Shown piece by piece: positions 34,643-43,196 of a stretch of 64,000 bases of DNA (position 1 is its first letter; each line of letters opens with the position of its first letter). The stretch is from Marinovum algicola. Its GTDB lineage: Bacteria > Pseudomonadota > Alphaproteobacteria > Rhodobacterales > Rhodobacteraceae. The notes beneath the pieces were generated by a model. That model ran no database searches. It worked only from the letters and a program-made list of their open reading frames with translations, and was not told where the DNA came from. The translations under genes were made by a program, and so were the position numbers. The stretch covers positions 82,097 through 146,096 of the forward strand of contig NZ_FNYY01000011.1 of NCBI RefSeq assembly GCF_900109145.1, read 5' to 3'.

Positions 34643-34809
34643 TGCTTGTGATCGTGAGCGCTATCGGAGGCGCGATCTGGGGTGGCTATCTGGCACGACG
34701 GAGGAGGGGGAATCATCTGGATATCCTCCAATATGCGGTAGCGTCTGCGATCGCCTTCGGACTTGTCGCCCTGTTTGCAACCATCGTGCTGTCGCGGGTT
34801 CTCAGCTAG
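34642..34809 (+). CDS. Small membrane protein at the end of the operon
   Basis: A 55-residue protein with two membrane segments (MLVIVSAIGGAIWGGYLA and YAVASAIAFGLVALFATIVL) separated by ARRRRGNHLD. GGAGG precedes the ATG, which overlaps the lnt stop (TGATG), so it is very likely translated. No family is recognised. Confidence 0.7.
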   Translation: MLVIVSAIGGAIWGGYLARRRRGNHLDILQYAVASAIAFGLVALFATIVLSRVLS

Positions 34810-34903
34810 CGAGCTTCGAAATTGCGCAAACGTGTCAGCGGCTTGAAGACCCGATAGCTCGAGGTCCCGATAGAGAATCGCGCGAATGTGCATCTAGGCG
34901 AGC

Positions 34904-35362
34904 TCATTTCTGATTGAGCCGTCGCTCGAACGCCTCCAATGTCGTCCCGCTGACGTGATGCTCGATCCCTTCCGCATCGCGTTCCGCGGTCTCTTCGTCG
35001 ATTCCCAGGCTCAGAAGAAAGGCGACGACGACCCTGTGGCGGCGTCGACAGATCTCCGCGAGGTCCTGCCCGGCATCGGTGAGGAATATCGCGCGGTATG
35101 GCTCCCGCCGGACCAGACCAGCAGCCTTGAGCCGCGAGATGTTCTTGGTCACGGTCGGCGGCTTCACGCCAAGCCGCTCGGCGATCTCGACCGGTCTGGC
35201 CTCCCCGCGCGTCTCGATCAGTTCCGCGATCAGTTCGACGTAATCCTCCGCCATCTCGCTTTCATGTGCCTGACGCACGGTCGCAAAGCCATCGGCCTGC
35301 GCCTCGGGAGCCCGGTCGACCGCTTCGAATGGCTCACGCCCTTGTGATTGTAGCTTTGTCAT
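34904..35362 (-). CDS. mntR: Manganese-responsive regulator MntR (DtxR family)
   Basis: DtxR-family repressor of 152 residues, close in size and sequence to E. coli MntR. The winged helix reads RPVEIAERLGVKPPTVTKNISRL. The MntR ligand set appears intact: Asp and Glu in EDYVELI, His in RRRHRVVVAF, and Glu, Glu, His in AEGIEHHVS. There is no C-terminal SH3 domain, as in MntR. ATG 35362 is chosen; an upstream TTG at 35398 lies in the promoter. It is divergent from the peroxidase/ABC operon, which has a palindrome over its promoter. Confidence 0.88.
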   Translation of the reverse strand: MTKLQSQGREPFEAVDRAPEAQADGFATVRQAHESEMAEDYVELIAELIETRGEARPVEIAERLGVKPPTVTKNISRLKAAGLVRREPYRAIFLTDAGQDLAEICRRRHRVVVAFLLSLGIDEETAERDAEGIEHHVSGTTLEAFERRLNQK

Positions 35363-35391
35363 ACTCGGGACTTTGCAGCGAAACAGCGGGA

Positions 35392-35438
35392 TTGACAACT
35401 TGTTTGCTTCGGGTAGATAAGTTAGCCATGTCTAACTT
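35392..35438 (+). promoter_or_regulatory. Promoter with MntR-type palindromic operator
   Basis: -35 TTGACA (35392-35397), a 16-base spacer and -10 TAGATA (35414-35419), directly overlapped by AAGTTAGCCATGTCTAACTT (35419-35438), a near-perfect inverted repeat. The operator covers the expected transcription start, as for a repressor. The first gene follows 22 bases later. Confidence 0.7.
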
Positions 35439-35459
35439 TGTACTTTGGAGGCCGTGGTG

Positions 35460-37337
35460 ATGCGAAATATTATGAGAGTGCTGCTCGCCACACTCGCAAG
35501 TGCGCTCCTCCTGTTTGGACCTGTCGCCGCGACGCCGGCCAAGGAGGCGCCTTGGCTTCCCGAGGCAGCGGCCTACCGTCTGACGCTCTTTCTTGGAAAT
35601 CTCGAGCCTCTGCCCTGGGACGACATCGAGACCGCCTGGACGGAACCCTACCGGGGTTCGGAATTCTCTGTCGGGGTGCTGGCGTGGCTGGACCGCAAAA
35701 GCGATATCGAGCCCGACGGTCTCCTGGACGCTATAATGCGCGAAGACCTGCAGGCGGTCTTCGCCGAGGCGACGCGGCTTGTAGCGCTCAGGATTGAGGA
35801 GAATTTGGACCGTGCTCTCGCGGCCGAAGAATCGGCGACAGCACAGCTGGCGGTGCAGACGGCACGCGAACTCTACCGTGCGTTTGAGGATGGTATCGCG
35901 GCGGCCGATCCCGAAGCTGCAAGACGCATCGGCCTCGCCTGGCTGGAGCTCAACAGCAGCACAGGTTCCGCTGGTGTTCTCGGCGCTGGCGCCACATCTG
36001 CGGATCGCGACACGATGGAAGCCGCCCGTGCAGTCATCTCCGGCTATCTTGCGGAGAACTACCTCCTGGACAGTTTCGCTCCGCGCCGGACGCTGAGCGC
36101 CCTGCCGGAAACAGCTGTGCTCAGCGGAAAGGCCATCGAGGTACCGCCAAGCCTGCCGCCTGGGTCCGACATCTTCGATCAGGACCCGCTGCCGCTGCTC
36201 GTGCTCAACTTCGAGGAACAGGGCATCGACGAGACCGATCTGCCGCTTGTTGCCTACGGCGACATGCTGTTCGACAGCGCGCAACTCTTTGGAAGCCCGG
36301 CGCAGGATCTCGGGATCGCCTGCTCGACCTGTCACAACCGCTCGGACGTCAACCAGCGGCTCTTCATCCCCGGCGCCAGCCACCAACCGGGCGCGATCGA
36401 CGTGGACGGCGCCTTTTTCAACCCGATCTTCAATGACAGGCGCGACGACCCGCTCGACATTCCCAGCCTGCGCGGCTTGCGTTTTACCGGTCCCTACGGC
36501 CGCGATGGCCGCTTCGCCTCCTTGCGCGATTTCACCCGCAACGTGGTCGTCAACGAGTTCGGCGGGAAGGAACCGACGCCCTTCATGCTGGACGCTCTCG
36601 TCGCCTACATGCTCGAGTTCGACTTCCTGCCGAATTCCATGCTGACGACTGATGGCCGTCTGACCGACACGACCCAAGAGGCCGCCCGGCGCGGCGAGGA
36701 GATCTTCAATACGCCCTTCGTCGGGCTCGGCGATCGGTCCTGCGCCAGTTGCCACGTGCCAGACGCGAACTTCCTCGACCGGCAGGCCCACGACATCGGC
36801 TCAGTCGCGCCGGGCTACGAGGGGGCCCGCGCCGGTGCGCTGGACACGCCCACGCTGCTCGGCACGGCCTATACCGCCCCCTATTTCCACGACGGGTCAT
36901 TGCCGACGCTGGCCGCCGTCGTGGACTGGTTCGACGAGACGAAATCGCTTGGGCTTACCGAGGAAGACCGCGCCGACCTAACCGCCTATCTCGAGACCGT
37001 TGGCGCGGCAGACGAGCCCTATGAAGCCTTCGACACCGAGAACACCGCTTTCCGGCTGGCATTCGCCGAACTGACGACCTTCGCCTCGACAATCGATACG
37101 CTACTGCCGCGGCGGGACGCGGAGCATATCCTGCTGCTGACCGACACCGTGGCCGCGGACCTCTCGGCGGACGCCAGTACCATGTCGAACCTCCCCGCCC
37201 GGCCCGAGGTCTATGCGCTGGCCGAACGTCTGGCCGCGGTCGGCGCCGCCGTCCGTGCCGATGACTGGAAGGCCGCCGAAGCAAGCTGGACCGCGTTCAA
37301 GTCCGAAGCCGATGCAATCGAAGAGAGGGCATTCTGA
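35460..37337 (+). CDS. Oversized di-haem cytochrome c peroxidase/MauG family protein
   Basis: Exported protein of 625 residues (signal peptide VLLATLASALLLFGPVAATP). Haem c sites are CSTCH at residues 288-292 and CASCH at 428-432, inside a CCP/MauG-like core (about 255-545). The core is flanked by an N-terminal helical domain of about 220 residues and a C-terminal helical stretch of about 80, both absent from the standard 330-residue peroxidase. GGAGG eight bases upstream decides the start at 35460. It overlaps the binding-protein gene. It may oxidise or reduce the ligand or metal that the ABC transporter takes up. Confidence 0.82.
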   Translation: MRNIMRVLLATLASALLLFGPVAATPAKEAPWLPEAAAYRLTLFLGNLEPLPWDDIETAWTEPYRGSEFSVGVLAWLDRKSDIEPDGLLDAIMREDLQAVFAEATRLVALRIEENLDRALAAEESATAQLAVQTARELYRAFEDGIAAADPEAARRIGLAWLELNSSTGSAGVLGAGATSADRDTMEAARAVISGYLAENYLLDSFAPRRTLSALPETAVLSGKAIEVPPSLPPGSDIFDQDPLPLLVLNFEEQGIDETDLPLVAYGDMLFDSAQLFGSPAQDLGIACSTCHNRSDVNQRLFIPGASHQPGAIDVDGAFFNPIFNDRRDDPLDIPSLRGLRFTGPYGRDGRFASLRDFTRNVVVNEFGGKEPTPFMLDALVAYMLEFDFLPNSMLTTDGRLTDTTQEAARRGEEIFNTPFVGLGDRSCASCHVPDANFLDRQAHDIGSVAPGYEGARAGALDTPTLLGTAYTAPYFHDGSLPTLAAVVDWFDETKSLGLTEEDRADLTAYLETVGAADEPYEAFDTENTAFRLAFAELTTFASTIDTLLPRRDAEHILLLTDTVAADLSADASTMSNLPARPEVYALAERLAAVGAAVRADDWKAAEASWTAFKSEADAIEERAF

Positions 37338-38212
37338 TGCCGGTCCATCTGACCCGTAGAACGATACTGACCTTGGTCGGCGCGGGCGCGGTGTCGCTGG
37401 CGACACCTCTCGCCGCGCAAGACGTAACCCTGCGGCTTGCCTTCATCCCGCAAGAGAACCCCGACAAGCTTCTGGGGGACATCGAGGCCATCACCGGATG
37501 GCTGGCAGAGGAGATCGGCGTCCCCGTCGAGGGGTTCGTCACCATCGACCATGCAGCGGCGGTCGAGGCGCTGCGCAACGGCGACGCGGATATCTCCTTC
37601 ATGGGCGCCCTGCCCTTCGTTCTGGCCGAGGCCGAGATCGGTGCCGTGCCGCTCCTGTCCGAGGTCTACCGCGACGCGCCGAGTTATACGGGCCGCATCT
37701 TCGTGCGGCGCGACAGCGGCATCGGCGCGCTCGCAGACCTGCGCGGGCGCGACATCGCTTTTGCCGATCCGATTTCGGAATCGGGCTATCTCTACCCGCT
37801 CGCCGAATTCGTCGAGGCCGGGCTGGTTGAAGGTCCCGGCGCAGCGGAGGAATTTTTCGGCCGCGTCTTTTTCGCGGGGGGCTACCAACAAGCCATGCAG
37901 GCAATGGCCGAAGGCCTGGTCGATGCCGCGGGCGCCAGCCAGTATGCCGACCTGCTTCTGACACCGCAGCAACAGGCGGAGGTAACCTGGATCGCGGAAA
38001 GCGCGCCGATCCCGAGCCATTTGGTGATCGCTCGCCCGGGGCTCGACACCGACCTGCAGGCCCGGTTTGTCGACGCGATGCTGCGGCTCAATGCGCCGGA
38101 AAACCGCGAAAAGCTGCGCTATCTCTACGGTCCGGACGGCTATGTCAGGGCCGACTCCGCCGCCTATGACGGCGTACGCGATATGGCACGGCAATACGGG
38201 CTGTTGCGATGA
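37337..38212 (+). CDS. PhnD-like ABC transporter binding protein with an altered ligand pocket
   Basis: Periplasmic binding protein of 291 residues with a Tat-like signal (LTRRTILTLVGAGAVSLATP). The phosphate/phosphonate-family block reads FADPISESGYLYP. By eye against PhnD, the oxyanion-holding Ser-Thr-Ser is Ser147-Glu148-Ser149, the pocket His is Tyr183 (GGYQQA) and the pocket Asp of IP-x-DP is His228 (IPSHL). A carboxylate, tyrosine and histidine there would disfavour an anion and could bind a metal ion or a metal complex. Context (mntR, operator) agrees. It starts by ATG overlap with the peroxidase gene. Confidence 0.78.
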   Translation: MPVHLTRRTILTLVGAGAVSLATPLAAQDVTLRLAFIPQENPDKLLGDIEAITGWLAEEIGVPVEGFVTIDHAAAVEALRNGDADISFMGALPFVLAEAEIGAVPLLSEVYRDAPSYTGRIFVRRDSGIGALADLRGRDIAFADPISESGYLYPLAEFVEAGLVEGPGAAEEFFGRVFFAGGYQQAMQAMAEGLVDAAGASQYADLLLTPQQQAEVTWIAESAPIPSHLVIARPGLDTDLQARFVDAMLRLNAPENREKLRYLYGPDGYVRADSAAYDGVRDMARQYGLLR

Positions 38213-38991
38213 GCACAGCTATCGAAATAGACGACCTGAGTTTTGCCCATACGGGCGCGGACCTTCCGGCGCTGGAGCGGGTCTCGTTTCGGATTTCGGC
38301 GGGCGAGAGCGTCGCTTTGCTCGGCCCGTCCGGGGCGGGCAAGACGACCCTGCTGGCACTGCTCGACGGCAGGCTCCAAGGCTGGAGCGGGCGGGTATCC
38401 GTTCTGGGTGCGCCGCTCGATCCCGACCGCCCGCCGCCGAGCGCGCGCCGTCCGGATACCGGTTTCGTGTTTCAGGAGTTTGCATTGGTCGAACGCTCCA
38501 CGGTTCTGCGTAACGTCCTGAATGGCCGCCTGGGGCGCATGTCGCCGCTGCGGGCCCTGATGGGATCGCCGACCAAGCATGATCTGGAGATTGCGCGCAC
38601 GGCACTTGCCGATTGCGGCATTTCCGATCTTGCCGAACGCAGGGTCGACAGCCTCAGCGGCGGGCAGCGGCAGCGTGTGGCCATCGCGCGGTGTCTGGCG
38701 CAGGAACCGCGCCTAATCCTCGCCGACGAACCGGTGAGCAACCTCGACCCCGCGCGTGCATGTGAGATCCTGGCGCTGCTGACCGGGGCGGCGCGAGCGC
38801 GCGGCGCGACGGCGCTGTTTTCGTCGCACCAGCCCGACCTGGCGCGGCGTTTCGCGCAGCGCATCATCGGCATGCGGGATGGGCGGATCGTGTTCGATGT
38901 ACCGACCTCCGAGTTGAACGATAATGCGACGGCGGAGCTCTATCGGGAGGTAGAGCCAAGCCCCGGTATCGGCCTCAGGGCGGTGTCCTGA
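38209..38991 (+). CDS. ABC transporter ATP-binding protein (PhnC-type)
   Basis: ATPase of 260 residues with Walker A GPSGAGKTT, signature LSGGQRQRVAIAR, Walker B LILADEPVSNLDP and the switch His in SSHQPDLA. It is most like the PhnC/phosphonate-importer ATPases. ATGA overlaps with both neighbours show that it belongs to the importer operon. Confidence 0.88.
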   Translation: MSTAIEIDDLSFAHTGADLPALERVSFRISAGESVALLGPSGAGKTTLLALLDGRLQGWSGRVSVLGAPLDPDRPPPSARRPDTGFVFQEFALVERSTVLRNVLNGRLGRMSPLRALMGSPTKHDLEIARTALADCGISDLAERRVDSLSGGQRQRVAIARCLAQEPRLILADEPVSNLDPARACEILALLTGAARARGATALFSSHQPDLARRFAQRIIGMRDGRIVFDVPTSELNDNATAELYREVEPSPGIGLRAVS

Positions 38992-39749
38992 TGGCGTTCC
39001 GCGGGTTTGGCGGCTTTGCGACGAGCGGTCTGATCGCAACCGCGATCCTGTGGTCCTTCGCCACGACCGATGTCGAGTTCTCGCGACTTCTGTCGGCCGG
39101 CCCGCGGATCGCCGATTTCCTCGGCCGGATGTTTCCGCCTGACCCGACGGTGATGGCCGAGATCAAGAAGGGCAGCGCGGAAACGCTGAGGATCGCGATC
39201 CTCGGCACCCTCGGTGCTGTGATCCTGTCCGTTCCCCTCGGCATTCTCGCGTCTGAGACGATGGTATCGCCTGCGGTGTTCCGGCCGATCCGAACGCTGC
39301 TTGCTTTCATCCGGGCGATTCCGCTGATCCTCGTGGCCATGCTCATGGTGGGCGCTGTCGGGCTCGGGCCGCTGCCCGGCATCATCGCGGTCGCCTTTCA
39401 TGCAACGGGGATGCTCGCCAAGTTCTATGCCGAGGCGATCGACGGCGTGTCCCGCGCGCCGATCGCAGCACTTGAAAGCGCGGGCGCCGGGCCGCTCGTG
39501 CGGCTCAGATACGCGATCTGGCCGCAGATGGCGCCGGTCGTCGCCCGCGACACGATTTTCCGGTTCGAGTTGAACCTGCGCGAGTCGCTGATCCTCGGCA
39601 TTGTCGGCGCGGGCGGGATCGGCTTTTACATCCAGACCTACGTGCGCTCTTTCCAGTATGACAAGGCGGCCAGCGTCACGATTGCCGTCGTCGTCATGGT
39701 CATCGCCATCGAAGCCATCAACGTTGCGCTGCGCCGTCGTTTTGCCTGA
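38991..39749 (+). CDS. ABC transporter permease (PhnE-type)
   Basis: Inner-membrane permease of 252 residues with about six membrane segments. The cytoplasmic EAA-like loop reads ALESAGAGPLVRLRYAIWPQ, and the C-terminal LRESLILGIVGAGGIGFY is typical of PhnE. It completes the importer with the binding protein and ATPase. Its 3' end is four bases from the convergent L,D-transpeptidase gene. Confidence 0.88.
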   Translation: MAFRGFGGFATSGLIATAILWSFATTDVEFSRLLSAGPRIADFLGRMFPPDPTVMAEIKKGSAETLRIAILGTLGAVILSVPLGILASETMVSPAVFRPIRTLLAFIRAIPLILVAMLMVGAVGLGPLPGIIAVAFHATGMLAKFYAEAIDGVSRAPIAALESAGAGPLVRLRYAIWPQMAPVVARDTIFRFELNLRESLILGIVGAGGIGFYIQTYVRSFQYDKAASVTIAVVVMVIAIEAINVALRRRFA

Positions 39750-39752
39750 CTA

Positions 39753-40262
39753 TCAGGCATAGATGTCGATGGGGGTTCCGTCCCTGACCATGGCGTAGAT
39801 ATCCTCGATTTGCCGGTCCGTGACGGAGATGCAGCCCGCGGTCCAGTCGCGTTTGTTCATCGGGTCGATCCCCTTGCGCGGCCCCCCGTGGATGAAGATG
39901 TCGCCGCCCGGCGATTTTCCTTGCGCCTCCGCATACGCGATGTCGGCCTCATTGGGATATGAAATGCCGATGGAGAGGTGGAAGAGGCTGTCCGGGTTGC
40001 GCCGGTCAATCAGATAGGAGCCCTCCGGCGTGCGGCCGTCTCCTTCGAACTGCTTGTGGCCTTCGGGCGCGAAGCCCAATCCGATGGGATAGGTCCGCAA
40101 GACATCATCCGTTCCGTCAAGAACCAGCAGCCGCTGCGCCTTGTACATACGCAGCCGGGTCACTTCGGGTCCGTTGTAGGACCGGAACTTGCTGGCACAG
40201 CCAGACAGGAAGGTGGCCAATCCGCCCAACAGCAAGACCCGCCGTGGAATTCTGGTATTCAT
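39753..40262 (-). CDS. L,D-transpeptidase lipoprotein (YkuD domain)
   Basis: Lipoprotein of 169 residues: a signal ending in the lipobox LSGC (Cys about residue 22), then a YkuD domain with catalytic HGGPR...DWTAGCIS (His, Ser/Thr-x-Gly-Cys). Such enzymes make 3-3 cross-links in peptidoglycan or anchor proteins to it. The ATG at 40262 is preferred over a GTG one codon earlier. It is a likely client of the LspA/Lnt pair in this window. Another L,D-transpeptidase is at 43197-43862. Confidence 0.85.
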   Translation of the reverse strand: MNTRIPRRVLLLGGLATFLSGCASKFRSYNGPEVTRLRMYKAQRLLVLDGTDDVLRTYPIGLGFAPEGHKQFEGDGRTPEGSYLIDRRNPDSLFHLSIGISYPNEADIAYAEAQGKSPGGDIFIHGGPRKGIDPMNKRDWTAGCISVTDRQIEDIYAMVRDGTPIDIYA

Positions 40263-40328
40263 CACTGCTCGACGCCCCTTTTGCGAGGTCTGGTTGATGT
40301 CAGACGTTACTCTACCGAAACCGCCGGA

Positions 40329-42683
40329 TCAATGACCGTGCGCCAGTGCTCCCTTCGCCATCTGCTCGCCCACCGGTTCTCCGCCTGAAGGCCCGGCCTC
40401 AACCTGATGGCCGTTCAGGAGCCGAAGTGCGTTGGCGACCACCAGCAGAGACACGCCTACATCCGCAGCAATGGCGCCCCACATTGAGGCCATACCGAAC
40501 GCGGTCAGCCCGACGAACAGCGCCTTGGTCGCCAGCGATATGCCGATATTCTGGTGGATGATCGTCATGGCACGGCGCGAATGGCCGATAAGCCAGGGTA
40601 CCTTGCCGATGTCGTCGGTCATCAGCGCGATGTCGGCCGTCTCGATCGCGGCATCCGATCCGACAGCGCCCATGGCGATGGCATAATGCGCCCGCGCCAT
40701 GGCCGGTGCGTCATTCACACCGTCGCCGATCATCGCCACCATGTCGTGGCTTTCGACGAGTTCCTCAATGGCCGTCACCTTGTCTTCTGGCAAAAGTTCG
40801 GCGCGCACCTCGTCGATGCCGACTTCGGCTGCCACCGCGCGCGCGGTGCGTTCGTTGTCGCCCGTCAACATCACGATGGTCTTCACTCCCTGCGTGTGCA
40901 GCCGCGCAACGATCCCTTTGGCATCGGGGCGGATGCGGTCGCGAAGCTCCAGAACGCCGGTCACGCCGGTCTCGTCACCCACGGCAACAAGGGTGCTCCC
41001 TGCCCCTTCGATCCGGTCCCGCAGATCCGACGGAATGGCATTGCCGAAACCTTTCTCCTCGGCGAACCGATCCGAACCGAGCCAGATCGCGCGCCCGTCG
41101 GCGCGTCCTTCCAGCCCGCGCCCGGGCACGGTGCGGGTGTCCTCTGCGGCAGACACCGAAACACCATCGGTTTCGGCACGCGCTAGGATGGCACGTGCCA
41201 GCGGGTGCGAGGATCGCGCCTCCAGACTTGCCGCCAGCGTCATGAGATCGCGCGCGGAGGCTTCGCCCAGCGGATGGACTGCCGCCAACTCGGGCTCGCC
41301 CATGGTGATCGTCCCGGTCTTGTCCATCGCCAGTGCCGTGGTCCGCCCCGGTGCTTCGACATAGGCGCCGCCCTTTATGAGCACCCCAGCCCGTGCCGAC
41401 GCGGTCAGCGCTGCGACAATGGAAACTGGCGTAGAAATGACAAGGGCACAGGGGCAGGCGATGACCAGCAGAACCAGCGCATTGTAGAACCAGTAATCCC
41501 AGGCACCGCCCGTCACCAGTGGCGGCACCAGCGCGATGGCGATCGCCAGAGCCATCACGATGGGTGTGTAGATGCGCGCGAACTTGGCCACCCACTGTTC
41601 GACCGGCGCGCGGCGGGCATGGGCATCGCCCACCATGCGAATGATTTTCGCGAGCACCGTGTCCGAGGCGGCCTTCGTCGCCCGCACCGTCAGTGTGCCC
41701 TCGCCGTTGATCGTGCCGGCATAGACCTCGTCGCCGGGTTCCTTGGGCACTAGCGCGCTTTCCCCAGTAATTGGGGCCTGATCGACGGCCCCTGCCCCGT
41801 CCACGACCTCACCGTCGAGGGGGATCCGGTCGCCGCCGCGCACGATAAACCTTGCATTGACTGCCACGGCCGCGGCCGGAACGTCGGATTCAGATCCGTC
41901 GTCGTAAAGAACCCGCGCCGTTGGCGGCGCCAGATCGAGGAGCGCGGAAACCGCATTACGCGCCCGCCCCACGCTCCAGCTCTCAAGATAGAGAGAGAGC
42001 GAGAAGAAGAAGGCGACCGTCGCAGCCTCAAAAAACTCGCCGAGGCCGATGGCGCCCGCGACGGCCACCACCATGAGCAGGTTCATGTCGGGGCTAAGCC
42101 TCCGCGCCGAAGACCAGGCCTTGGGCGCGACAAGCCAGACGCCAAAAAGAATCGCGACGGCGAAGATCCCTGCTTCCGCCATAGGCATAGGCACCTCGCC
42201 ATGGCCGGCAAAGAGCCCGAGCGCGCCGCCCAAGTTGGTCTCGACAATGTGAAAAAGGAATCCCGCCGCCCAGAAGCCGCCGCTCAACGAGGTAAAGCGC
42301 TTCTGACGTGCCAGATGCGCCGCCTGGTCCTCTGCTGCGTTGTCGGCATCCCACGGTTTCGCACTCATGCCCGTGCTCGCGACCACCTGAGTGACTTCGT
42401 TGTCCGAGATCTTCTCGGCGCTATCGAGGATGGTCATTCGCCCGTTGATCACGTCGAATGCCAGGTGTTCGGTTCCGCCCACTTTCGGCCCGACAACCCG
42501 GTTCAGGATCGCCACCTCTTCGGCGCAATCCAGGCCGGAGACCTGAAAGCTCCTTCCGCCGGACGGCGCTGGCGCCGTGGACGCGACGTCCTTGCTGGCG
42601 TCGCAACAGGATTTGCCTCTTGGGTCAGAATGCTCTTGATCACCCGGATGGCCGTGATCGTTGCGGTTGCCGTCGGAAGACAT
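40329..42683 (-). CDS. P1B-2-type Zn/Cd/Pb-exporting ATPase (ZntA/CadA/PbrA-like)
   Basis: Heavy-metal P-type ATPase of 784 residues. Order: a His/Asp-rich N-terminus with CC (HGHPGDQEHSDPRGKSCCD), a degenerate HMA domain whose metal loop is GLDCAEEV rather than GMxCxxC, membrane segments with CPC (VIACPCALVIS), DKTGTIT, SSHPLA, TGDNERTA and GDGVNDAP. A Lys and DVG in the last segments indicate the divalent P1B-2 class. TGAGG precedes the ATG. A MerR-type promoter with a 19-base spacer starts 33 bases upstream, predicting induction by Zn, Cd or Pb. Confidence 0.92.
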   Translation of the reverse strand: MSSDGNRNDHGHPGDQEHSDPRGKSCCDASKDVASTAPAPSGGRSFQVSGLDCAEEVAILNRVVGPKVGGTEHLAFDVINGRMTILDSAEKISDNEVTQVVASTGMSAKPWDADNAAEDQAAHLARQKRFTSLSGGFWAAGFLFHIVETNLGGALGLFAGHGEVPMPMAEAGIFAVAILFGVWLVAPKAWSSARRLSPDMNLLMVVAVAGAIGLGEFFEAATVAFFFSLSLYLESWSVGRARNAVSALLDLAPPTARVLYDDGSESDVPAAAVAVNARFIVRGGDRIPLDGEVVDGAGAVDQAPITGESALVPKEPGDEVYAGTINGEGTLTVRATKAASDTVLAKIIRMVGDAHARRAPVEQWVAKFARIYTPIVMALAIAIALVPPLVTGGAWDYWFYNALVLLVIACPCALVISTPVSIVAALTASARAGVLIKGGAYVEAPGRTTALAMDKTGTITMGEPELAAVHPLGEASARDLMTLAASLEARSSHPLARAILARAETDGVSVSAAEDTRTVPGRGLEGRADGRAIWLGSDRFAEEKGFGNAIPSDLRDRIEGAGSTLVAVGDETGVTGVLELRDRIRPDAKGIVARLHTQGVKTIVMLTGDNERTARAVAAEVGIDEVRAELLPEDKVTAIEELVESHDMVAMIGDGVNDAPAMARAHYAIAMGAVGSDAAIETADIALMTDDIGKVPWLIGHSRRAMTIIHQNIGISLATKALFVGLTAFGMASMWGAIAADVGVSLLVVANALRLLNGHQVEAGPSGGEPVGEQMAKGALAHGH

Positions 42684-42715
42684 GGATTGACCTCAGGATT
42701 CATTGATTCCACATT

Positions 42716-42746
42716 GACATAGCCCCTACAGTAACTAGAGCTTCAA
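42716..42746 (-). promoter_or_regulatory. MerR-type promoter of the P-type ATPase
   Basis: On the minus strand: -35 TTGAAG (42741-42746), a 19-base spacer CTCTAGTTACTGTAGGGGC, and -10 TATGTC (42716-42721). It is close to PbrR/ZntR-type operators. The transcript would start about 25 bases before the ATPase ATG. Confidence 0.85.
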
Positions 42747-42876
42747 GGGCAAAAAAGTGGATATTCGTCCAGCAAGAAAGGCGCCCTGCGGAGGCTTGAA
42801 GCTAGCCGCCCCCTTGAAACGACGCGGTTGGAGCAACGCTTGCCGGTACGAAGCGATCAGAATGAGTGAGGTAGAC

Positions 42877-43149
42877 ATGCAGAAACGAAACGCGCCGATT
42901 ATCGCAGCGACATTGGTGCTTGCTGGCTGCGCGGTGCCAACGCTGGACGACGGCGGCGCTCGCAACGAAGTGGGAAGTGTTCCCGAGGCCGTCATTGCCC
43001 TTGCTGCGCCTGGTCAGGATCTCACCACGGCGCGGCTTCGTCCCGAGGATGGCTGTTATTGGTATGAACACAGCGGTCCGGTGGAAAACACCTTGGTTCC
43101 GCTACGCTCGGCAGGTGGCAACCCCATCTGCACTTCGCGCCAGTCCTGA
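42877..43149 (+). CDS. Small lipoprotein
   Basis: A 90-residue lipoprotein with a signal ending in the lipobox LAGC (residue about 18). The rest is short and contains EDGCYWYEHSGPVE and a C-terminal ICTSRQS, so two further Cys may form a disulfide. It is divergent from the P-type ATPase. Start at 42877 after GTGAGG; an ATG at 42862 is possible. Function unknown. Confidence 0.65.
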   Translation: MQKRNAPIIAATLVLAGCAVPTLDDGGARNEVGSVPEAVIALAAPGQDLTTARLRPEDGCYWYEHSGPVENTLVPLRSAGGNPICTSRQS

Positions 43150-43196
43150 TCAGCCCATAGATGCGTCAAGCCCACACGTAACACATGATGCGCCAG

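Noticed and set aside
35334..36791. A 485-codon minus-strand frame
   Set aside because: Antisense to the di-haem peroxidase (two CxxCH) and it would run across the MntR operator.
37337..39749. A phosphonate uptake operon (phnCDE)
   Set aside because: The fold matches, but the pocket residues of the binding protein are replaced, no C-P lyase genes are present and the context is mntR plus a peroxidase. The plain phosphonate label was not used.
40329..42683. Copper-exporting ATPase (CopA) reading of the P-type ATPase
   Set aside because: CPC alone does not tell Cu from Zn; the conserved Lys and DVG in the last segments and the PbrR/ZntR-type promoter favour the divalent P1B-2 class.
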